From an uncultured Erythrobacter sp. (GTDB lineage Bacteria > Pseudomonadota > Alphaproteobacteria > Sphingomonadales > Sphingomonadaceae), in the NCBI GenBank assembly GCA_947493165.1, contig CANLPY010000001.1, positions 620,001-684,000 of the forward strand: a stretch of 64,000 nucleotides of DNA. The letters run 5' to 3'. Shown piece by piece: positions 19,668 through 28,384 of the stretch. The first letter of the stretch is position 1. Each line of letters opens with the position of its first letter. The notes under the pieces were generated by a model that saw only the letters and a program-made list of their open reading frames with translations, made no database searches and was not told where the DNA came from. A program made the position numbers and the translations under genes.

Positions 19668-19787
19668 GGTGGAATGCAGTTAGGCAATCACGCCACCAGC
19701 GACAAGCCACCATCTGACCTGCGAACACTGTGTGCGCATATTTTCATGAGGCAATCGCATAATCATTGCTGCAAATGCGGGCACAGA

Positions 19788-19827
19788 AAAGCCGGCACCG
19801 CCAAGGGGGATGGCGTATGCCGGCTTT
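19788..19827 (-). terminator. Terminator between recA and alaS
   Basis: AAAGCCGGCA and TGCCGGCTTT form a perfect 10-pair stem with further GCC/GGC pairing in the loop; in the recA direction TTTTCT follows. It should end the SOS-induced recA transcript before alaS. The opposite strand could use it too. Confidence 0.8.
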
Positions 19828-19868
19828 CCGAGTTTCCGAACGCAAGCAATGCCGCGCCCGCTTGAGGA

Positions 19869-20933
19869 TTAGTCGTCGGATTCCGCGTCCGGGCCCGTCA
19901 TCATCTCCTCGGCGACCTCATCGGTGCGGCTGCGAATGGCAGCTTCCAACTGGTCACGAATTTCTGGATTGTCCTTCAGATATTTCTTCGCATTTTCCCG
20001 GCCCTGGCCGATGCGAACACTGTCATAAGAGAACCAGCTACCTGATTTTTCGACAATATCAGCCTTCACCCCAAGGTCGAGGATCTCGCCGATCTTCGAA
20101 ATACCCTCACCATACATGATATCAAACTCGACCTGCTTGAATGGCGGAGCAACCTTGTTTTTGACCACTTTCACACGGGTCGAGTTGCCGATCACTTCAT
20201 CGCGATCTTTAATCTGGCCGGTGCGGCGAATGTCGAGGCGAACCGAAGCGTAGAACTTAAGCGCGTTGCCGCCCGTCGTCACTTCTGGGTTGCCGTACAT
20301 AACGCCAATTTTCATCCGCAGCTGGTTGATGAAGATCACCATGCATTTGGAACGATTGATCGAACCGGTCAGCTTGCGCAGGGATTGAGACATAAGCCGC
20401 GCTTGAAGGCCGACGTGGGAATCGCCCATCTCACCTTCAATTTCCGCGCGGGGGACAAGCGCCGCGACCGAGTCGACAACCAACACGTCAACTGCGTTTG
20501 AGCGCACCAGAGTGTCAGTGATTTCTAGCGCCTGCTCACCCGTGTCAGGCTGAGAGACGATCAGTTCATCAATATCTACGCCAAGCTTTTTGGCGTAGAC
20601 TGGATCAAGCGCGTGCTCTGCATCGACAAACGCTGCTGTGCCGCCCGCTTTTTGCGCCTCTGCAATGACATGCAGCGCAAGCGTGGTCTTACCAGAGCTT
20701 TCCGGCCCATACACTTCGATCACGCGGCCTTTTGGCAAGCCGCCAATTCCCAGAGCGATATCGAGGCCGAGCGATCCAGTTGGGATCGATTCAACATTCA
20801 TCGCCTCGCGAGAGCCAAGCTTCATCGCCGAACCCTTGCCGAATGCGCGATCTATCTGCGCAAGTGCGGCATCAAGTGCCTTTTGACGGTCCACGCCTTT
20901 TTCCTTTTCTACCACTTTCAATTGCGCAGCCAT
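19869..20933 (-). CDS. recA: Recombinase RecA
   Basis: The 354-residue protein has Walker [10 protein letters not shown] (76-84), VDAEHALDP, Walker [13 protein letters not shown], loop L1 [17 protein letters not shown] and loop L2 with [17 protein letters not shown], plus an acidic C-terminal tail ([12 protein letters not shown]). RecA forms the strand-exchange filament and stimulates LexA self-cleavage, so it starts the SOS response. AGGAGGT lies just upstream of the ATG at 20931-20933. An exact GTTC-N7-GTTC operator lies 87 bases upstream, giving autoregulation through LexA. Confidence 0.98.
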   Translation of the reverse strand: MAAQLKVVEKEKGVDRQKALDAALAQIDRAFGKGSAMKLGSREAMNVESIPTGSLGLDIALGIGGLPKGRVIEVYGPESSGKTTLALHVIAEAQKAGGTAAFVDAEHALDPVYAKKLGVDIDELIVSQPDTGEQALEITDTLVRSNAVDVLVVDSVAALVPRAEIEGEMGDSHVGLQARLMSQSLRKLTGSINRSKCMVIFINQLRMKIGVMYGNPEVTTGGNALKFYASVRLDIRRTGQIKDRDEVIGNSTRVKVVKNKVAPPFKQVEFDIMYGEGISKIGEILDLGVKADIVEKSGSWFSYDSVRIGQGRENAKKYLKDNPEIRDQLEAAIRSRTDEVAEEMMTGPDAESDD

Positions 20934-21019
20934 CGCATGACCTCCTTCGCTTGCCTAGGGTCGATGCAGTGTTATCGACCACCCTTGTTGGAACAGTTTG
21001 TATCGGGTTTGTTCCAAAA

Positions 21020-21034
21020 GAACAAGTAGGGAAC
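21020..21034 (-). promoter_or_regulatory. LexA/SOS box before recA
   Basis: On the recA strand the sequence is GTTC-CCTACTT-GTTC, an exact GTTC-N7-GTTC operator, centred about 94 bases before the ATG. It is followed directly by TTTTGGAAC, so the second GTTC is also one arm of a GTTC-N5-GAAC-like palindrome, which may add a further half-site. Confidence 0.85.
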
Positions 21035-21110
21035 GCAAGTTTTTTGCGGGAGCAGTCATTTTTTACGCAAAAGCACCTAACTTAACGCCAGAATTCTGCC
21101 GATTTTTGGC

Positions 21111-22787
21111 TCAACCGGTTGAACGAATGCGCCAATTAAAAGCGCGTTCTGAATTGGCGGAAACAGTGACTTCGCCAACCAACCGGCCATCTTTCACGCG
21201 CGTTTCAACGCCGCGCATCTGCACTTCCCATTCACCTGATTCGCCCAGATCAATCCGCACACGAACATCGTGCGGATTGGCATTCGTCAGAGCCGCGCGC
21301 ATCGGAAACCATTTGCGCATATTCGCCTCAGTCACCGGACCGGGCGCAGGCACACAACGAGCGAAAACTTGGTTGCTCTGGCCCATCTCCAACTCAATAT
21401 CCTGATCTTTAGCGTAGTCACGCATATCAAGATCAGCCACGAGCTGCGGCCCGAAAGAGCTTGGCTCAAAAACGGCCATCCCGCCTTGCGGCAATGCCAC
21501 GCCCAGCCCGCGCTCATCCTCATTCTTTGTCACCAGCAGCATATCAGCGGCGCTGAAGCCAGGATTGGTAACGCCTTGCCGGGTGACCATGAAACCGCAG
21601 GTCGCACGGTAGAGATAGCTCGCCTCAACGTCTTGGCGATTGAGGAAAGCAATCTGTTTCAGGCCTTGCGCAGAGACATCCACCCGTTCGGGCACGCGAT
21701 AAAGTTTCAGGTCGCCAAGCTGTTCTTCGACGGCCTCCATAACCGCAACCGGCGACGCCATCGCCAAGCTCTGCTTTTCAACACGCCTCCCGGTCACCAC
21801 AATCGAATCTGATTCCGCAGCGAAGCCTGGTGAAGGCGGCGGCGGCGGCGGTGGTGGTGGATAGTTAATGGGCGTGCCCGCTGCCGTGCTACCAAATGGG
21901 TAGCATGTAAGGCGCATTGGAGCTGCAACCGGTTCTTCGGACAATGCATCAAAATCGCTGACGATATTAAGCGATCCTGCAATCACCAGCAGTTCGGCAT
22001 CGTTAAAGCTCTGATTGTTATCATTCAGCAGAGTCAGCCAGCTAACCAAGCCAAGCTTGAAACGGCCTTTGGCGTCCGTCTTTCCGCCTTCCTGCAATGT
22101 CGCGACATAGTTTGCTTGCCAATCAAATCCCCACGCCAGATAGGTCAGCACAACTTGATAGGTGCCGCCAGAAGCATCGCGGGTGTTGATCGAGAACACC
22201 GGCTTTGCTGAAAGGCCGGTGGGGATACGGTCGAACGTCAGCTTCTCTGGCAGGCCAGCGCACCGCACCGCTTCGTACCCTTGAGAAGTTTGCAGCACTA
22301 AGCCACCATCTGCGCGCGTGCGCACAATCGCCTCTTCTGCCGCAGCTTCGCCAGTAACTGGATTGGTGCGTGTGATCGTAACGCGGTTGCCCAATGCGCC
22401 GTTCACCAACGCCGCGGGAGAAAGCAATTCTGCATTGCGGTTCTTTTCAATCGTGCCGCCGGGCAACCCGGTGACAATCGCGCTTACGCCAACCATCCCC
22501 TCTGCCACGCCTTCAAAGCGGATGGTCGATTGGCCCGCAGGCAATGTGACCGTGCGCGTTTCGCTGATCATGGCGAAGCCGCGCGGCCAATCCTTGTTCA
22601 TCTCTTGCCCCTCGCGCCGGCTCGGATCGCGATAGATAGTGACCGAAAGCGCAGATGGCGTGGACGCATCAACCGCCTGGCGTGCAGGCGCGATCTCCTG
22701 GGCCGCCAAGGGTGCCGACACGCTTGCCCCCACCGCGACGAGCGCGGTCAGGACTGCTTTGCATATGTGCGGGGCCCGCATGATCAT
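21111..22787 (-). CDS. DUF4139-type exported protein with polyproline run and TonB-plug-like motif
   Basis: The 558-residue protein has a signal peptide (ending near APLAAQEIA), an N-terminal domain and a C-terminal beta-rich domain resembling DUF4139/mucoidy-inhibitor-A proteins, with the YLAWGFDWQANYVATLQ stretch that also occurs in the adjacent paralog as YLTRGLGWSADYVALYN. A linker at about residues 310-340 is odd: nine consecutive prolines (21834-21860) and then ESDSIVVTGRRVEKQ, which looks like the N-terminal IVVTG signature of sphingomonad TonB-dependent receptors. Function is unknown; the envelope is the likely site. It follows its paralog by ten bases, so the two form an operon. Confidence 0.72.
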   Translation of the reverse strand: MIMRAPHICKAVLTALVAVGASVSAPLAAQEIAPARQAVDASTPSALSVTIYRDPSRREGQEMNKDWPRGFAMISETRTVTLPAGQSTIRFEGVAEGMVGVSAIVTGLPGGTIEKNRNAELLSPAALVNGALGNRVTITRTNPVTGEAAAEEAIVRTRADGGLVLQTSQGYEAVRCAGLPEKLTFDRIPTGLSAKPVFSINTRDASGGTYQVVLTYLAWGFDWQANYVATLQEGGKTDAKGRFKLGLVSWLTLLNDNNQSFNDAELLVIAGSLNIVSDFDALSEEPVAAPMRLTCYPFGSTAAGTPINYPPPPPPPPPSPGFAAESDSIVVTGRRVEKQSLAMASPVAVMEAVEEQLGDLKLYRVPERVDVSAQGLKQIAFLNRQDVEASYLYRATCGFMVTRQGVTNPGFSAADMLLVTKNEDERGLGVALPQGGMAVFEPSSFGPQLVADLDMRDYAKDQDIELEMGQSNQVFARCVPAPGPVTEANMRKWFPMRAALTNANPHDVRVRIDLGESGEWEVQMRGVETRVKDGRLVGEVTVSANSERAFNWRIRSTG

Positions 22788-22797
22788 GCCCTGCCCC

Positions 22798-24315
22798 TTA
22801 GTAACGCGTTTCGAACGTTACGCGGACAACGCGTTTCCCATTGGCGGGCACCGGGACCACCCATTTGCGCCGATCAATATTGATCTGTTCCCCGGTCACA
22901 TCTTCGCTGACCACCCGGTAATCGTGTGACCAATAATACCGGCTGAGCCCGCTTTGAGTGAGATCAACCTCAATCGGTTCCGACTTCGCATTGGTAAGAG
23001 TGTAGCGCATGGTCGTGCGGAAATAATCGGTGTTCTTGCGCCGCTCTTCCTCAATGCGAGCGGTTACCTGGCCATCTTTGATGACCTTGAATCGCGCACT
23101 TTGCTCCCATTGCGAGCGGGTGATTTTCTCGCGCTTCTCAACGTCGGCCCGCACAAAGATATCAAACGCATCGCCGGTCTTGAGCGAAAGCTCGCTGCCC
23201 ATTGGCGTGTGGCCAATGCCGTTTTCACCTATGAATTGCGGCGTGCCTTGGCTGTCCTTTTGGTAAAAACGTACTGTGCCCGCTGGCAAAGCATCGCCAA
23301 GGCCCTGATCACGCGAGGTTGAAAACGAGATCGCGCTGGAGACATTCACAGGATTGCGATCATTCCTAAGCCAACCAACCGTACGCTCATACACTTTACG
23401 CGCTGGAACCGATTGCACATCAAGGAAACTGACCTGCTTCGTTTGCGCATTGGCAATAGTTGTGCGCGCATTGATTGGGTAGAGATAGAAATCGCCCAAA
23501 CGCTCTCGTCCTGGTGTTTCCGTGCCAGGTGACACCAGATTGGAATTGCCGCGACCGCGTCCTCTTCCGCCGCCGCGATTGTTTGGATCACCGGCAACCA
23601 ACAGAGTTTTCGCGCGGTGGAAGGTGGTGCCGGTGTTGTTGGTGAGCGTCACCCACCCCTGCATATCAATCGAATCGGTCGCTTCATTGTAAAGCGCGAC
23701 GTAATCCGCACTCCAGCCCAAGCCGCGCGTGAGATAGCGGATCGACACAGGGCGCGAGCCGCCGCGCGAACTATCAAGATTGACCGACAGCGTTGGACGC
23801 GCGCGCAAGTTTGGCGGGACACGATCAAAAATCACGCGAACCGGCAGACCATCATCGCGTAGCACTTCGATCCGGTTGCCAATCTGGACGACAACGCCGC
23901 CGGCTGTCGAAAGCACCTTGGCCCGCTCGCGTGTTTCACGCCCGGTCGCTGGATTGGTCCGCAGCAAAGTGACGGTCTGGCCAATGGCCTTTTCCATCAT
24001 CTTACCCGGCGTCAACAGATCAAAATCAAAATTCTGCTCAATGATCGTGGTGTTAGGCGCGGCGAAGCTAAGCGTTTGCGGCTGGATAGTAGCGGACACG
24101 TCGGGGAATTCGACACGGCTACGGCCGCGTTGAATATCGAGCTGTCGCACATCTTGAACAAGGGCGAGGTTGTTGTTGTAGATGGTAACCGCGACATCGC
24201 CCTGTTCGGTCTCATCGGGACCGGGCAGCGATTGTGACGCCGCAGATCCCGCCATTAGCGCGCTGATACCCAGCGCTGCACTTGATACCAAACCCAGTTT
24301 GATTGACTTCATCAC
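22798..24315 (-). CDS. DUF4139 domain-containing exported protein
   Basis: The 505-residue protein begins MMKSIKLGLVSSAALGISAL with a signal peptide ending near SAASQSLPG. It continues with DVAVTIYNNNLALVQDVRQLDI, a standard opening of DUF4139 proteins, and has the GWSADYVALYN and GWVTLTNNTGTTFHRAKTLLVAGD stretches of the central beta domain. A Gly/Arg-rich linker (RGGGRGRGRGNS) splits that domain. The final domain ends in SRYYWSHDYRVVSEDVTG...VVRVTFETRY. DUF4139 has no established activity. It is first in a two-gene operon with the 558-residue paralog. The start has an SD-like GGGAGACTGG upstream. Confidence 0.82.
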   Translation of the reverse strand: MMKSIKLGLVSSAALGISALMAGSAASQSLPGPDETEQGDVAVTIYNNNLALVQDVRQLDIQRGRSRVEFPDVSATIQPQTLSFAAPNTTIIEQNFDFDLLTPGKMMEKAIGQTVTLLRTNPATGRETRERAKVLSTAGGVVVQIGNRIEVLRDDGLPVRVIFDRVPPNLRARPTLSVNLDSSRGGSRPVSIRYLTRGLGWSADYVALYNEATDSIDMQGWVTLTNNTGTTFHRAKTLLVAGDPNNRGGGRGRGRGNSNLVSPGTETPGRERLGDFYLYPINARTTIANAQTKQVSFLDVQSVPARKVYERTVGWLRNDRNPVNVSSAISFSTSRDQGLGDALPAGTVRFYQKDSQGTPQFIGENGIGHTPMGSELSLKTGDAFDIFVRADVEKREKITRSQWEQSARFKVIKDGQVTARIEEERRKNTDYFRTTMRYTLTNAKSEPIEVDLTQSGLSRYYWSHDYRVVSEDVTGEQINIDRRKWVVPVPANGKRVVRVTFETRY

Positions 24316-24437
24316 CCAGTCTCCCTTGACCCACGCCTAAAGCATGACCGAGCGCTCTGTATGCGCGATGAATAACCTGTTGGCTAGGATGAAAGGTGAG
24401 CGCTCCCGGTGGGCAAGTGACAGAAATTACGCGCGTT

Positions 24438-26891
24438 TTAGGTGCGCTTAACGCGTTGCATCACCCCGCCAACCTTATCGCCAATGGCCTGAACACTGAA
24501 TGGTTTGGCGATAAAATGCATGTCTGGAATATCGATATCCTTGCGCAATTGCTCCTCTGCATATCCCGACATGAACAGCACCGGCATATCTGGGCGCTGT
24601 TGGCGAATGGCGCGCACCATGGCTGGCCCATCCATTCCGGGCATCACCACATCGCTAACGATCAGGTCGAACTCTCCGCCCTCAGAAATGGTGGAAAGGC
24701 CTTCTTCACCGCCGGGGCAAGCCGTCACTTCGTACCCTGCACGGGCGAGCGCACGCTCAGCGACTGCGCGGACCATATCTTCATCTTCCACCAATAGGAT
24801 CTTGCCGCCCGCTGCCCAATCAGAAGATGGTTCTGGCGCGGCGATTTCGACCTTTTTCGGTACTTCACCTGCATGGACCGGGAAGTAGATCGTGAAGCGC
24901 GCGCCCTTTATCTGTTCATCCTTGGAGACGACATTGTCGGCAAAGATGAACCCGCCTGATTGCTTCACGATGCCGTAAGCGGTGGAAAGGCCAAGGCCCG
25001 TACCCTTCCCTTGCTCTTTTGTCGTAAAGAACGGCTCGAACAGTTTTGGCAAAACATGAGCGGGAATACCGCCACCTGTATCCTGCACGATCAGCACGGT
25101 GTAATCGGCAGCGGGCAGAACCTCTGAGCCAAGCTTAATCACTTCCTTGGCCTGGATGCTGCGCGTTAGCAGAGAAATCCGGCCACCACGTGAGCTGTTC
25201 GAATTGATTGCATCGCGCGCATTCACCGCCAGGTTCATAATCACCTGCTCCAGCTGCTGCGGGTCAGCCCGCACCGCACCCAGATTGCGATCATGCTGCA
25301 CGAAATAGTCGATCTTTTCGCCCAGCAGACGTTTGATCAGTGGTCCAACCTCGCTAACGACATCAGGTAGCTGAAGGATTTCAGGACGCAAAGTTTGCTG
25401 GCGAGAGAAAGCCAGCAATTGGCGGGTCAGAGAGGCTGCGCGGTTGGAGTTTGCGCGGATCTGTTGAATGTCATCATAATCGCTATCGCCCGGTGTATGG
25501 CGCAGGAGCATAAGATCGCATGTGCCAATAATCGCGGTCAGCACATTGTTAAAGTCGTGCGCGACGCCCCCCGCGAGCTGGCCCACGGCCTGCATCTTTG
25601 TCGCCTGAGCGACCTGCCGCTTCAACTGATTCTCTTCGCTGGAATCGGCCAAGCTTAGAAGCACCGCAGCTTCGCCCAATCCCCGCACACCTGCCAGACC
25701 AAGAGACACAGGCTCATCCGGTTGGATTGACAATCGCACCGCCATATCGCCGCTGGTCGCAGGCCCGCGCCCATGCCGCCGCACGGCGTCAGACAGCGCG
25801 CCTTTATCTTCGCGAGTGACCAAATCGGTTGGGAAAGCAGGAAGCCCGCGCCCTTCTCGGTTGACCGATCGCAGAAACGCATCATTGCAAAACAGAAAGC
25901 GGCCATCGCGGTCTGTCATCGCCAGACCCAAAGGTAATTGCGCAAGCAAGGCATCCAATTGCGCGACCCCTGCTTGCGAGGAACCGTCCCAACCACTGCC
26001 GATGCCAACACCGCTATCAACGAGCAGCATCAGCGAAGGTGCTTCGTCTGGGCTGGTTTCAACGCGCGCATGGGGATCATCCAAGGGAACATGGATCAAA
26101 GTTTGCGGAGTGCCGCCCCGCCCTTCGCGCGCAAAGAAAATGCGATCCCGGTCGTCAGACCTGAGGAAAGAGACATAATCCTGTCCGGCCATTGTCGCGC
26201 TGGCATCTCCCGCAGCGCGCTCAGCAAAGCCGGAGCTAACAGATTTGATCACGCCTTGCGCGCTGGTGATAGCTGTTTCGATCCCTGCGCGGCTTAGCAT
26301 TTGACCAAAAAGGCCCGCCAGATCGAGGTCGGCCAAGGCATCAGCGCTTGGCAAAACATGACGCCGGAAACGCCAAATGAGATGATCCTCCCCTCGCCCT
26401 GCGCGTTCAACCCTGACGCTCCAATCAGCTTCACCTGACTGCCCACTCAATTCCTCAAGCGCGCCAGAGCCATCGCGCCAAGCTTCTCTTGCGAGCCTCG
26501 TCATCGCCTCCAGCCCTGCGCGCTCCAGCGGTAATGACGGAGGCGCAGCGCCAATCCCAAATCCATCAACAAAGGCTGAGTTTGCGCAGACCAAACGGTT
26601 CGCACGGTCGGTGATCGCAATCGCCTCACCCACTTGCTCAATCGCTGCAATGGTAACGGTCCAGTCCGGCGTGCTTTCAACTTGAGCGTTAGGTTGCGCG
26701 CGCATCCCTTCAAAAGAGAACGCCCCGATCAGTAGCACGATTAGGCCAAGCGAATACGTCAGCACGATGGCCGGTTCGCGGGTCGCCAACCACAATATCA
26801 TCGCGCTTGCGCCTAAGGCCGCTGCCAAGACTGCCATCAACAGGCGGCTTTGATCATGTCCTTTATTAAATCGAGACAGCGCGGCTTTCAT
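24438..26891 (-). CDS. cckA: Hybrid sensor histidine kinase CckA
   Basis: The start at 26889-26891 follows GGAGAG; the frame extends 26 codons further. The 817-residue protein has two N-terminal membrane segments (LLMAVLAAALGASAMILW; IVLTYSLGLIVLLIGAF), PAS-like domains (one at VGEAIAITDRANRLVCANS, one at LPLGLAMTDRDGRFLFCND), the HisKA motif GGVAHDFNNVLTAIIG with phospho-His, an HATPase with VMNLAVNARDAI-like N box, DTGGGIP and GKGTGLGLSTAYGI, and a C-terminal receiver with Asp in LIVSDVVMPGMDGP and Lys in FIAKPFS. This is the CckA order. CckA phosphorylates ChpT, which passes phosphate to CtrA and CpdR. Confidence 0.92.
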   Translation of the reverse strand: MKAALSRFNKGHDQSRLLMAVLAAALGASAMILWLATREPAIVLTYSLGLIVLLIGAFSFEGMRAQPNAQVESTPDWTVTIAAIEQVGEAIAITDRANRLVCANSAFVDGFGIGAAPPSLPLERAGLEAMTRLAREAWRDGSGALEELSGQSGEADWSVRVERAGRGEDHLIWRFRRHVLPSADALADLDLAGLFGQMLSRAGIETAITSAQGVIKSVSSGFAERAAGDASATMAGQDYVSFLRSDDRDRIFFAREGRGGTPQTLIHVPLDDPHARVETSPDEAPSLMLLVDSGVGIGSGWDGSSQAGVAQLDALLAQLPLGLAMTDRDGRFLFCNDAFLRSVNREGRGLPAFPTDLVTREDKGALSDAVRRHGRGPATSGDMAVRLSIQPDEPVSLGLAGVRGLGEAAVLLSLADSSEENQLKRQVAQATKMQAVGQLAGGVAHDFNNVLTAIIGTCDLMLLRHTPGDSDYDDIQQIRANSNRAASLTRQLLAFSRQQTLRPEILQLPDVVSEVGPLIKRLLGEKIDYFVQHDRNLGAVRADPQQLEQVIMNLAVNARDAINSNSSRGGRISLLTRSIQAKEVIKLGSEVLPAADYTVLIVQDTGGGIPAHVLPKLFEPFFTTKEQGKGTGLGLSTAYGIVKQSGGFIFADNVVSKDEQIKGARFTIYFPVHAGEVPKKVEIAAPEPSSDWAAGGKILLVEDEDMVRAVAERALARAGYEVTACPGGEEGLSTISEGGEFDLIVSDVVMPGMDGPAMVRAIRQQRPDMPVLFMSGYAEEQLRKDIDIPDMHFIAKPFSVQAIGDKVGGVMQRVKRT

Positions 26892-26982
26892 CAACTGACA
26901 TTCTCTCCAACAGATAGGACGCGGACACGGGCACGCGGACATTGGCACGCGGATCATCCGGCCATCCAACCGAATAGGCTAC

Positions 26983-27582
26983 CTAGTTGGCATTGAGCCG
27001 CTGGTCGAGACGCGCTTCCATCCGTGCCAAGCGTTTTGCCCGGCGGCGTGCAACCATCACGCGCCAAACCGCGCCAGAGATAAGGTAACCCAAGGCCGCC
27101 GATACCAATGCGAGCACGACGAAACCGAACACTGTTTCCAGCACGGTCACCCCGACACCTTCGAACAGCTCAAAGAACCACGACCAGCGCCCGCTCGCCA
27201 TTTCGCTTTCCACCTCGCCGCCCGTGCCGGCCCGGTCAATTCGCAAAAGCACATCTCCGACCCTGTTAGCAATCACTGCCCAGAACGGAAATGTGAACGG
27301 ATTTGTAATGAAAGTGACGACCGTTGCCAGCGGCACATTGGCCCGCGCAGGCAGCGCCATAAATGCGGCGAGAAATATTTGTCCCACGGGGATAACGAAT
27401 CCGCAAAACAGGCCAAGCGCCACGCCGCGCGGAACCGACCGGCGGGTAAAACGCCACAGCTCTGGCGACAGAAACCGCGGTGCGAATGGTTTTAGATATT
27501 TGTTGCCCGCCAACTGCTCACGCGTCGGCATGTATTTGCGGATGGTATCCATCGCCCAGGTCTTGCGGCGTTCAGCATTCAT
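26983..27582 (-). CDS. DUF2062 domain membrane protein
   Basis: The 199-residue protein fits DUF2062: SVPRGVALGLFCGFVIPVGQ, then FMALPARANVPLATVVTFITNPFTFPFWA and a C-terminal hydrophobic segment FGFVVLALVSAALGYLISGAVW, giving about three or four membrane segments. The NPFTFPF element is the family's most conserved part. Function is unknown. A charged tail rich in Arg follows the last segment. It is on the same strand as cckA, whose start lies 91 bases downstream, so they may be co-transcribed. Confidence 0.82.
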   Translation of the reverse strand: MNAERRKTWAMDTIRKYMPTREQLAGNKYLKPFAPRFLSPELWRFTRRSVPRGVALGLFCGFVIPVGQIFLAAFMALPARANVPLATVVTFITNPFTFPFWAVIANRVGDVLLRIDRAGTGGEVESEMASGRWSWFFELFEGVGVTVLETVFGFVVLALVSAALGYLISGAVWRVMVARRRAKRLARMEARLDQRLNAN

Positions 27583-27760
27583 CGATTGCGCCCAACCTGG
27601 TTCAATGGGTTTCTACTGCCTCGCGCACTGCGCTGCGACGCCCGAAAAGGCAAGCCACCATCGGTAAGGCGCGAAGTAAAAAGCATGAAGGTCATATGGG
27701 TAAGAACTTTGCGCTGACCAGTGTGTGAACGCGCGTACAACGAAACTATTTCAGTTCGGT

Positions 27761-28243
27761 TTAGCTCTGCTCGCGCATCAGGCGCGCTTTGTCGCGCTTC
27801 CAGTCGCGATCTTTCACGCTTTGTCGTTTGTCATGCGCTTGCTTGCCCTTGGCCAGTGCCAATTCAACCTTAGCGCGGCCATGCTTGTTAAAGTATACCG
27901 ACAGCGGAACCAGCGTCATGCCTTTGCGTTCAACTGCGCCAAACATCTTGTTGATCTCGCGCGTGTTCAGCAGCAATTTGCGCGGCCTGCGCGGTTGGTG
28001 GTTCAACCTATTGCCGTGGCTGTATTCCGGCACATTGGAATTGATCAGCCAAACCTCTCCATCGCGCACCTCCGCATAGCTTTCGCCGATTGTTGCCTCG
28101 CCCGCACGCAGAGCCTTAACCTCGGTCCCTTGTAGCGCGATACCCGCCTCAAACTTGTCTTCGATATGGTAATCGTATCGCGCGCGGCGATTTTCCGCGA
28201 CGACCTTGTGCTTGTCGAAAGTTTCGGGTTTGGGTCTAGCCAT
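27761..28243 (-). CDS. smpB: SsrA-binding protein SmpB
   Basis: The 160-residue protein has [46 protein letters not shown] and the [13 protein letters not shown] and [18 protein letters not shown] stretches of SmpB, with a basic C-terminal tail ([12 protein letters not shown]) that mimics the anticodon side of tRNA in the ribosome. SmpB brings tmRNA to stalled ribosomes for trans-translation. The ssrA gene is not in this window. The S9 peptidase gene is divergent from it. Confidence 0.96.
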   Translation of the reverse strand: MARPKPETFDKHKVVAENRRARYDYHIEDKFEAGIALQGTEVKALRAGEATIGESYAEVRDGEVWLINSNVPEYSHGNRLNHQPRRPRKLLLNTREINKMFGAVERKGMTLVPLSVYFNKHGRAKVELALAKGKQAHDKRQSVKDRDWKRDKARLMREQS

Positions 28244-28384
28244 AACGCTGTGTCATTTAGTCGCTTGCGCTGAATTGGCAATGAAACCGCAACTGCCCTT
28301 GAAATTCAGAACGTTTTTGTCATGATCTCATCACAGAGTTTGCGGCAGGGCCGAACTCTCTTGGTGATCAGGGGACTCATAAAG

